Of a DNA stretch of 39,405 nt, positions 16,279-22,472 are shown in pieces. The notes below the pieces were generated by a model. It ran no database searches and was not told the DNA's origin. It saw nothing but the letters and a program-made list of their open reading frames with translations. The stretch is from Alistipes sp. (lineage in GTDB: Bacteria; Bacteroidota; Bacteroidia; Bacteroidales; Rikenellaceae). Position numbers and translations under genes: made by a program. The stretch's first letter is position 1, and every line of letters starts with the position of its first letter. The stretch is from NCBI GenBank assembly GCA_017408825.1, contig JAFQTX010000027.1, positions 1 to 39,405 of the forward strand. Reading direction: 5' to 3'.

Positions 16279-16710
16279 ATGATGCAGATAGCTAAATATT
16301 TGGTTGCAGCACTCTTTGTGGTGTTGTGCTCGGCGTGTGGCGGTAGTAGCCGTAGTGTCGAGATGCACGACCAGCCATCGGTAGTGTGGGACTCGGCAGA
16401 GGAGTTCACATACGACAATAGTGATACGCTATATCGTCGTAACATCTCGATAACGGTGCGCTATGACGGCAAGATGACTGCCGAGAGTGTGCCAATGAAG
16501 ATACTCACCGTATCGCCTGACTCTATGGTGCTCGAGGAGGATTTCACTCTGCGCATACCACAACTTGCCGATATGCGCCCCGAGGAGCATACGTTTATCT
16601 ACCGCAAGGGTGTGCTGCTCAAGCGACGTGGCGAGTATATGTTCCGTCTTACGCCCTTAGAGCCTGTCGAGGGTATCGCTTCGGTGGGTATCATCGTTGA
16701 TGAAAAGTAG
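16279..16710 (+). CDS. gldH: GldH-family lipoprotein
   Basis: A 143-residue lipoprotein: MMQIAKYLVAALFVVLCSAC puts the modified cysteine at residue 20. The mature part has the beta-rich character of GldH, including SAEEFTYDNSDTLYRRNISITVRYDG and HTFIYRKGVLLKRRGEYMFRLTP near the end. GldH is needed for gliding motility in Flavobacterium, but homologues are widespread in non-gliding Bacteroidales, where the role is unknown. It begins three bases after ricT. Family assignment rests on the length, C-terminal segment and the ricT neighbour; a second ATG one codon in is an equally possible start. Confidence 0.8.
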   Translation: MMQIAKYLVAALFVVLCSACGGSSRSVEMHDQPSVVWDSAEEFTYDNSDTLYRRNISITVRYDGKMTAESVPMKILTVSPDSMVLEEDFTLRIPQLADMRPEEHTFIYRKGVLLKRRGEYMFRLTPLEPVEGIASVGIIVDEK

Positions 16711-16739
16711 GCGTACAACCTAAGAAAAATTGTTGCCCA

Positions 16740-17492
16740 ATGGGAAAAGATAAACTACGCAAATTTGCCGAGAACCTTACATTCAAATGTATGGTGCAGC
16801 CCGAGTTCGACGACATCTTCCACAAGGATCACGAGCTCAAGGGGCGCTGGCACGAGGAGTTCTTCCACAACAACAACCCCATAGTCCTCGAGCTGGGCTG
16901 TGGCCGTGGTGAGTATACCGTGGCACTTGCCGAGCGTAATCCCGACAAGAACTATATCGGCATCGACATTAAGGGTGCTCGTATGTGGCGTGGCGCTAAG
17001 ACCGCTACCGAGCGTGGTATGCAGAACGTTGGCTTCGTGCGTACACGTATCGAGTTTATACGCTCGTTCTTTGCCGAGGGCGAGATCTCGGAGATATGGA
17101 TCACCTTCCCCGACCCACAGCTCAAGAGCCGCAGAGCAAAGAAGCGTCTCACGTCGCCACTCTTCTTGGCCGACTATAAGCATATGTTGGTCGAGGATGG
17201 TGCGATCAACCTAAAGACCGACTCGAAGCACCTCTATGCCTATACGGCTGCTGTCATTGAGCGCTTAGGCCTTGATGTTGAGGTGCAGAACGACGATATT
17301 TATGGCTCGGGATATGCCGACGAGGTACTCTCGGTGAAGACCGCCTATGAGAGCAAGTTTGTGGCAATGGGACTCCCCATCACCTACACCCGCTTCAGCC
17401 TCAAGGGGTGCTCAGAGTTTGAGTACTTCGACTGGGAGGGTGACGATGTGTTGGAGAAAGATGCCGAGAGTCATAGAACTAAAGCCTTTTAA
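16740..17492 (+). CDS. trmB: tRNA (guanine-46-N7)-methyltransferase
   Basis: Uses S-adenosylmethionine to methylate N7 of G46 in the variable loop of tRNA. The 250-residue product shows the SAM-binding motif VLELGCGRGEYTVALAE, the YIGIDIKGARMWRG segment, and the TrmB signature ITFPDPQLKSRRAKKRL, followed by DGAINLKTDS. The C-terminus has the usual YESKFVAMGLPITYTRF. It starts 29 bases after gldH and is followed 11 bases later by rlmD, so two RNA methyltransferases are encoded side by side. Confidence 0.95.
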   Translation: MGKDKLRKFAENLTFKCMVQPEFDDIFHKDHELKGRWHEEFFHNNNPIVLELGCGRGEYTVALAERNPDKNYIGIDIKGARMWRGAKTATERGMQNVGFVRTRIEFIRSFFAEGEISEIWITFPDPQLKSRRAKKRLTSPLFLADYKHMLVEDGAINLKTDSKHLYAYTAAVIERLGLDVEVQNDDIYGSGYADEVLSVKTAYESKFVAMGLPITYTRFSLKGCSEFEYFDWEGDDVLEKDAESHRTKAF

Positions 17493-17503
17493 CTAAGCGA
17501 ACT

Positions 17504-18913
17504 ATGGGAAAGAGAAGAAGGGATTACCCCTTGATTGAGGGGCTTGAGATAACGACCCTTGCTGCCGAGGGTAAGGCTATGGGTAAGCACGACAACCAAG
17601 TGGTCTTCGTGCCTATGACCGTGCCTGGTGATATTGTCGATGTGCAGATACGTAAGCACCATCGCCGCTATATGGAGGGTAGTGTAGTACGCTTCGTCGA
17701 GAAGTCGAAGCTACGCACTGAGCCATTCTGCGAACACTTTGGGGTGTGTGGCGGCTGTAAGTGGCAGAGCCTGCCCTATGAGGAGCAGCTGAAGCAGAAG
17801 ACAAAGCAGGTCGAAGACCAGCTTGTGCGCATCGGTCATCTCGACATTCCTGAGGTACGCCCCTGCTTAGGCTCGGAGCGTACTCGTGAGTATCGTAATA
17901 AGCTCGAGTTTACCTTTGCCGATAAGAGGTGGCTTACCTACGAGGAGATTGCCGAGGGTGGCGACATCGAGACTGCACCCGCCGTAGGCTTCCATATCCC
18001 TGGCTGCTTTGATAAAGTCCTTGATATTCGCAAGTGCCATTTGCAGATCGACCTCTCGAACCGTATACGCTTGGCTGCTAAAGAGTTTTGCATAGATAAT
18101 GGCTACTCGTTCCATAATGCACGTGCCCACGAGGGCCTTATGCGCACGATGGTAATTCGTACCGCCTCGACAGGCGAGGTTATGGTCATCGTGGTATTCA
18201 ACAGCAACGACACAGAGCGTATCAACGCCCTGATGACCCACCTCAGAGACTCCTTCCCCGAGATCACCTCGCTCATATATATGATCAATGAGAAGTGGAA
18301 CGACTCGCTCGGTGACCGTGAGCCTATATGTTTTGCCGGTAAGGACCATATCATCGAGCAGATGGAGGGTTTGCAATTCAAGGTGGGCCCTAAGTCGTTC
18401 TACCAGACCAACTCGGAGCAGGCCTACGAGCTCTATAAGATAACACGTGACTTCGCCGAGCTGCGTGAAACGGACATCCTCTACGACTTATATACGGGTA
18501 CGGGAACCATTGCTAACTTCTGTGCACGACGTGCGGCGAGGGTTGTCGGCGTGGAGTATGTCCCCGAGGCTATCGAGGATGCAAAGATTAACTCGATGAT
18601 AAACAATATCGAGAATACTACGTTCTATGCTGGTGATATGAAGGATGTGCTCAGCGACGATTTTATTGCCCGCAATGGTCGTCCCGATGTTATCATTCTC
18701 GACCCTCCACGTGCAGGTGTTGATGAGAGAGTGTTGGAGGTAATCAAGCGTGCCGCCCCTGAGCGCATGGTCTATGTTAGCTGCAACCCCTCGACGCAGG
18801 CACGTGATCTTGCCATACTTAGCGATATGTATGAGATTGTGGCCGTTCAGCCAGTTGATATGTTTCCACATACCCACCACGTTGAGAATGTAGTAGCTCT
18901 CTCTAAGCGTTAA
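17504..18913 (+). CDS. rlmD: 23S rRNA (uracil-C5)-methyltransferase, RlmD/TrmA family
   Basis: A 469-residue SAM-dependent RNA m5U methyltransferase. An N-terminal TRAM domain (about 1-65) is followed by the iron-sulfur cysteine motif CEHFGVCGGCKWQ, a fourth Cys (RKCHLQ), the SAM-domain segments YQTNSEQAYELY and LYTGTGTIANF, the ILDPPRAGVDERV motif, and the catalytic cysteine in VSCNPSTQARDL. The C-terminal HTHHVENVVAL is typical. By homology it methylates U1939 (RlmD) or another 23S uridine; Bacteroidetes members are not sorted by motif alone. It ends the ricT operon and converges on the DUF6371 gene with an 11-base gap. Confidence 0.9.
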   Translation: MGKRRRDYPLIEGLEITTLAAEGKAMGKHDNQVVFVPMTVPGDIVDVQIRKHHRRYMEGSVVRFVEKSKLRTEPFCEHFGVCGGCKWQSLPYEEQLKQKTKQVEDQLVRIGHLDIPEVRPCLGSERTREYRNKLEFTFADKRWLTYEEIAEGGDIETAPAVGFHIPGCFDKVLDIRKCHLQIDLSNRIRLAAKEFCIDNGYSFHNARAHEGLMRTMVIRTASTGEVMVIVVFNSNDTERINALMTHLRDSFPEITSLIYMINEKWNDSLGDREPICFAGKDHIIEQMEGLQFKVGPKSFYQTNSEQAYELYKITRDFAELRETDILYDLYTGTGTIANFCARRAARVVGVEYVPEAIEDAKINSMINNIENTTFYAGDMKDVLSDDFIARNGRPDVIILDPPRAGVDERVLEVIKRAAPERMVYVSCNPSTQARDLAILSDMYEIVAVQPVDMFPHTHHVENVVALSKR

Positions 18914-18933
18914 GGTGGCATCTACTAACCGCC
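18911..18933 (+). repeat. Copy of the TAAGG..GCATCTAC motif at the convergent stops
   Basis: TAAGGTGGCATCTACTAACC begins at the rlmD stop codon and also covers the stop of the convergent DUF6371 gene. It resembles the motifs immediately after dxs (10108-10126) and kbl (37453-37473), but lacks the following hairpin. Confidence 0.45.
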
Positions 18934-19875
18934 AGCCAGCAAGTCGGCAATATCGCCGCCTGAGTTTGGGATATTGCGCTGGATAAAGTCCGACACCGAG
19001 TAGCGGAAATGCACGCTGCGGGCGATAGGCTCGATACGGCGTGTCCACTCCTCGTAGCCACGACCCTCATCGGGGAAGAGTATAACATCTCGCCCATTTA
19101 GCGCATAGAGTCGCTCGGCGCATAGCCCTGTCATCGAGTCGAGGGCTACCCACACCATCTCGGGCATTAGTGCCGAGCCTATATGTGCGGTCTTGGCACC
19201 TTCGCATAGTGCCACAATATCCTCCTTGCGTCGCTCCAAGAGGCTCTCGCCATAGAGACACTGCACCAAGTTCCACCCTTCGGGCAGTGCGCCCTCACGT
19301 CGCATAACGCTATGCGCCCAATCTATGAGTTGCTCCTCGCCCTTAAGTCGCTTGCCTGTGGCGGGGTCGAAGTTCATAATCTTGCCTGTGCGGGCATTTC
19401 CCACGCTGTCCACCTGCCAGAATATCGCTGCGTTGCTACCATCCTCTAATACCACGCCACCGATGTGGTAGTCGGCGATAATCTGCTCGGCGGTATAACG
19501 ACCTAAGGTGTTGCGCAACCACTGCTTGTAGTCGCAATCTACCGAGAGCGTGCGCTCGACAAACCACCACGGTATGGTGCCGATGCCCTGAGGCTCATGT
19601 ACAGGTGTACATACATACAAATTCCTATTGTTCTGTATGTATGTACAATCTTTATCCTTTAACCAAGGATTATCCTCAAAGTACATACGTGGGGTATAGT
19701 GATAACCACACTTATCAAGACGGTTACACTTACCAACCTTATCATTGACATACATATTATTATTATGAGTGTCAATGTAACGAGTAAACACCTGTTTACG
19801 ACCACACTGTGGGCACACGTGACGTGTAGCACGACCACGATACTTCTCAAGTTGATATCTATAATTATTATTCAT
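18925..19875 (-). CDS. DUF6371-like zinc-finger/TOPRIM primase-like protein
   Basis: From ATG at 19873-19875 the product has 316 residues. The N-terminus carries a probable zinc finger (CPQC at 21-24, then C50 and C56, the latter as KCNRLDKCGYHY), similar in style to CHC2 primase fingers. Further on, VALCEGAKTAHIG resembles the TOPRIM first-glutamate motif, and ILFPDEGRGYEEW the following acidic motif (D-x-G instead of D-x-D). SGGDIADLL ends the protein. This is the layout of DUF6371 proteins seen on Bacteroidetes mobile elements. It follows the RepA-like ATPase gene, so a replication primase role is inferred. The first third is AT-rich with a perfect palindrome inside the coding sequence (19606-19647); the rest resembles the genome. 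Confidence 0.75.
   Translation of the reverse strand: MNNNYRYQLEKYRGRATRHVCPQCGRKQVFTRYIDTHNNNMYVNDKVGKCNRLDKCGYHYTPRMYFEDNPWLKDKDCTYIQNNRNLYVCTPVHEPQGIGTIPWWFVERTLSVDCDYKQWLRNTLGRYTAEQIIADYHIGGVVLEDGSNAAIFWQVDSVGNARTGKIMNFDPATGKRLKGEEQLIDWAHSVMRREGALPEGWNLVQCLYGESLLERRKEDIVALCEGAKTAHIGSALMPEMVWVALDSMTGLCAERLYALNGRDVILFPDEGRGYEEWTRRIEPIARSVHFRYSVSDFIQRNIPNSGGDIADLLAGG
19606..19647. repeat. Perfect palindrome inside the DUF6371 gene
   Basis: TGTACATACATACA (19606-19619) and its exact complement TGTATGTATGTACA (19634-19647) flank a 14-base loop. The arms are the same sequence as those of the palindrome at 19895-19935. Confidence 0.85.
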
Positions 19876-19894
19876 ATTGATATATATATTTAGT

Positions 19895-19935
19895 TGTACA
19901 TACATACAATACATAGGGTTTTGTATGTATGTACA
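19895..19935. repeat. Perfect palindrome between the ATPase and DUF6371 genes
   Basis: TGTACATACATACAA (19895-19909) and TTGTATGTATGTACA (19921-19935) are exact complements around an 11-base loop. It lies in the 69 bases between the ATPase stop codon and the DUF6371 start, so it would form a hairpin in the shared transcript, or a DNA site for a dimeric or iteron-type protein. Confidence 0.85.
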
Positions 19936-19944
19936 TTTGTACAA

Positions 19945-20934
19945 CTACTTATTTAACATATAATGAACTGATGATGCGTTATTGTATCCGAGCTCTTCGG
20001 CAATCTGTCTATACGACTTGCCCTCCTCACGCATCGCTCGGGCAAGTTCTCGGCGGGGGTCCTCCTCGTCGCTACGCTCACGTATAAGGCCAAAGGGTAC
20101 TCGCTCGCCCGTAGCCTCAAAGTTAAGACCCGATGTAAAGCGCAGCACAAAGGAGTCGTGCTTATAGTCGTCCGAGAGGTAGTTGCCCTTAACGATGCAG
20201 AGGTGGCGGATGTCGTGGCGCTCAGGGTCGGGGCGTAGCTCCATCATAAGTCGCATCTTAGCCTCAAAGCCCTGCGAGCCTATGGCGTTATGCTTCGACG
20301 GCGCAAGAGTCTCGGTGCGCTTGCCCGTATGGTGCAGAAAGATGATGAGCGTGGAGTGCTTGACCGCAAGCTGCGAGAACTGATTAAGGAAGGAGCGCAC
20401 TCGGTTGTTCTCGTTTAGTGGCCCAGAGTAGAGGTCGGCAAAGGCATCGACAATGACAAGGTCACGAGGTCTCTCCTCAAGCAGTTTGTCGAGGTTGGCC
20501 ACAAGGTTTTCCACCTCAAAGATAAAGTCGAGCGAGGCAAACGACTCCTTAGCTATGCCCAACTCCTCAATCTGCCGCTGCATAAGCACACTCACTGCCG
20601 AGGCATCATCCTCCGTAGCAATGTATAGCGCACTGCGGTGCTTAGGTCTTAGCTCAAAGCCCAGATAGCTGCTACGCCCCGACGCTACCGCCATTGCGAG
20701 GCCACGTAGGAGTGTAGACTTGCCCGAATCGGAGCTTCCCACCAACGCCGCCACGCCTGAGCGTGGGAGTATTGGGTGTAGCAGGCACTCCATCTCCTCT
20801 GCCGAGCTGTTAAGCATGTCGTAGCCGTTAACCAAATACTTGCGATAGGTCTGCTTCTCGGCCTCAATCTGCTCGTGCATCTGATGCATAAGCTTCTGCG
20901 TATCACTACGCAACTGTTCAATAAGTTCATTCAT
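19945..20934 (-). CDS. RepA-like AAA ATPase (RecA-fold replicative helicase type)
   Basis: A 329-residue RecA-fold ATPase of the RepA/AAA_25 type, a group of hexameric helicase-like proteins common on plasmids and integrative elements. Walker A is GSSDSGKS at 66-73, Walker B is LVIVDAFAD (about 159-167), and TLIIFLHHTGKR (195-206) fits the sensor strand of these proteins. The last 35 residues (EEGKSYRQIAEELGYNNASSVHYMLNK) look like a small helix-turn-helix. It is upstream of, and probably cotranscribed with, the DUF6371 primase-like gene, reading from a -7 box at 21106-21113 through a leader containing repeats and a C9 tract. No integrase, relaxase or partition gene is near. Confidence 0.82.
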   Translation of the reverse strand: MNELIEQLRSDTQKLMHQMHEQIEAEKQTYRKYLVNGYDMLNSSAEEMECLLHPILPRSGVAALVGSSDSGKSTLLRGLAMAVASGRSSYLGFELRPKHRSALYIATEDDASAVSVLMQRQIEELGIAKESFASLDFIFEVENLVANLDKLLEERPRDLVIVDAFADLYSGPLNENNRVRSFLNQFSQLAVKHSTLIIFLHHTGKRTETLAPSKHNAIGSQGFEAKMRLMMELRPDPERHDIRHLCIVKGNYLSDDYKHDSFVLRFTSGLNFEATGERVPFGLIRERSDEEDPRRELARAMREEGKSYRQIAEELGYNNASSVHYMLNK

Positions 20935-20962
20935 AAGATTGTATATTTTAAGGTTAGAAAGT

Positions 20963-21080
20963 CCCCATCATCCCCAGAGCAAGCCCCGCTTGCGGTCATA
21001 CCCACCATCCCCATCCTCCCCATCATCCCCAGAGCAAGCTCTGCTTGCGGTAATCCCCATATTCCCCATCACCCCCCCCC
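20963..21080. repeat. 9-nt-periodic repeats and C9 tract in the ATPase leader
   Basis: Two direct copies of a 34-base unit (20963-20996 and 21018-21051) differ at two or so positions. Each starts CCCCATCATCCCCAGAGC and ends with a small GCAAGC/GCTTGC hairpin. Between and around them run 9-base steps such as CCCATCCTC and CCCATCATC. A run of nine C (21072-21080) follows. All of it lies in the presumed 5' leader of the ATPase transcript, appearing there as GGGGATGATGGGG-type sequence. Confidence 0.75.
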
Positions 21081-21105
21081 GTTCAAGAACTGAACGTTTC
21101 GGGTA

Positions 21106-21136
21106 CAAATATACAACACAAAAACCCCTTTGTCAA
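21106..21136 (-). promoter_or_regulatory. Promoter of the RepA-like ATPase gene
   Basis: Leftward TATATTTG (21113-21106) matches the -7 consensus, with TTGAC (21136-21132) 18 bases upstream, close to the -33 position. The predicted mRNA leader is about 165 nt and covers the 9-nt repeats. Confidence 0.55.
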
Positions 21137-21191
21137 GCCTCTTGGGTAAAAATATTTTACACCATAAGTTAAACGCCTGAACTATAGCGAC

Positions 21192-21228
21192 AAAAAAAGA
21201 CCGTTGCAGCACTCAGGCCACAACGGTC
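21192..21228 (-). terminator. Intrinsic terminator of the C1 peptidase gene
   Basis: Read leftward, GACCGTTG (21228-21221) pairs with CAACGGTC (21206-21199) and is followed by seven T residues. It lies 24 bases past the peptidase stop codon and has the classical stem-plus-T-run form. Confidence 0.88.
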
Positions 21229-21251
21229 GTATCAGTAACCCCAACGGCTAA

Positions 21252-22436
21252 CTACAAACCGAGCTTCTTGCGGATATCCTTTGGAATTGCGTTCTTGTGA
21301 ACAATGATGTTCATTGTCTTGTAGCGAACGAATGCCTTTGATGCATACCAGATACCCTTGTATGTGCCTGCCTCGCCCCAAGAGTTCTTAACCATATAGT
21401 ACTCTGTGCCGTTCTGATCCTTGGCAATACCGTAGATCTGCATACCGTGGTCATCGGTAGTCTCCCAGTTGTCGTAAGCTCTCTGACGCTCATCCTGTGT
21501 GCACCACTTCTCAGCAGTTGCTGGCTTAGGAGTATTCTTCTTCTCAGCCTCGCTGAGCTTGAGCCACTTAGCCATATCCGAACCCTGAAGGTCTGCACCG
21601 TTAGACTCATCTGGAAGAACTGCTGTACCCTGACGTGTAAAGCCCTTCTCGCTCACGTCGCTACCCCAAGCGATGGTGTAGCCCTCCATAATAGCGTTGT
21701 CGAAAACCTCCATAAGCTCGTCGATAGGGATGTTGTACGACTTAGCCCAACGCCAGTTGTCTGGAATCTCGAGCACGAACGACTCGTAGAATGGGTGGTG
21801 AGTATATGATGTCAATGATACATAGTCATCAGCATTTAGACCCAATGACTCGTAGAACGACTTAGGAGTGTACTCCTTGCCGTTGTAGGTGAACTTCTCA
21901 GGACGCTTGCCGAGGTAGATGTCGTGGATAGCCTCGATGCTCTTCTTCCACAATGGCTCGCCGTCAGGGCCGATCTGCAAGCTGCGGTGGCGACCCTTAG
22001 CAATGGCTGCTACGACAGCATCGCTAACTGCAGAGAGCTCGTTGTGGTTAGAGAGCTCCATACCATACATAACACCTGGACGCATCTCTGCCTCGGGAAC
22101 AAGACCAAATGCCTCCATACCGTAGATTACATCGTAGAACGAGCCACCCTGAGCAAACGACACATCGCCGTGAGTGCGAACAGCCTTATCTGCACGATCG
22201 AGGTAGGTGTTGTGAACGAGGAACATCTCCGAGAAGTCGTACTCGCCCTTGCCCATACGCAGTAGCTCTGACTCGATGAATGCCAACGATGAGTAGCACC
22301 AGCAAGTACCTGCCTGGTTCTGGTTCTTGATGCTTGTGATAGGGTTCTCCTTCACTACGGTGAACTCAGGAGCCTCCTGTGCCATAGCGCCGAAGCCTAC
22401 GCAGAGAAGTGCTGCCAACATAAGGATTTTCTTCAT
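21252..22436 (-). CDS. Secreted C1-family cysteine peptidase (bleomycin hydrolase/PepC-like)
   Basis: A papain-clan peptidase of 394 residues with a signal peptide (MKKILMLAALLCVGFGAMAQ), so it is exported, unlike cytoplasmic PepC. Catalytic Cys45 lies in NQAGTCWCYSS, preceded by the oxyanion Gln; the catalytic His is in TTDDHGMQIYGIA and the Asn in YYMVKNSWG. Intermediate segments such as PGVMYGMEL and GSDVSEKGFTRQG resemble the bleomycin-hydrolase branch (C1B). It probably trims peptides in the periplasm or outside the cell. It has its own terminator downstream and lies 36 bases after topA on the same strand. Confidence 0.9.
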   Translation of the reverse strand: MKKILMLAALLCVGFGAMAQEAPEFTVVKENPITSIKNQNQAGTCWCYSSLAFIESELLRMGKGEYDFSEMFLVHNTYLDRADKAVRTHGDVSFAQGGSFYDVIYGMEAFGLVPEAEMRPGVMYGMELSNHNELSAVSDAVVAAIAKGRHRSLQIGPDGEPLWKKSIEAIHDIYLGKRPEKFTYNGKEYTPKSFYESLGLNADDYVSLTSYTHHPFYESFVLEIPDNWRWAKSYNIPIDELMEVFDNAIMEGYTIAWGSDVSEKGFTRQGTAVLPDESNGADLQGSDMAKWLKLSEAEKKNTPKPATAEKWCTQDERQRAYDNWETTDDHGMQIYGIAKDQNGTEYYMVKNSWGEAGTYKGIWYASKAFVRYKTMNIIVHKNAIPKDIRKKLGL

Positions 22437-22472
22437 AATGATAAAGTTTTAAGGTAAATAAATATTTTCGTA

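Noticed and set aside
19606-19935. Invertible switch bounded by the two palindromes
   Set aside because: Each palindrome is its own inverse, the enclosed DNA contains a coding start rather than a promoter, and no invertase gene is near. Not impossible, but unsupported.
18903-20934. Integrated element with attachment sites around the ATPase-DUF6371 pair
   Set aside because: No direct repeat bounding the pair was found, no tRNA gene is adjacent, and no integrase is present in the window.
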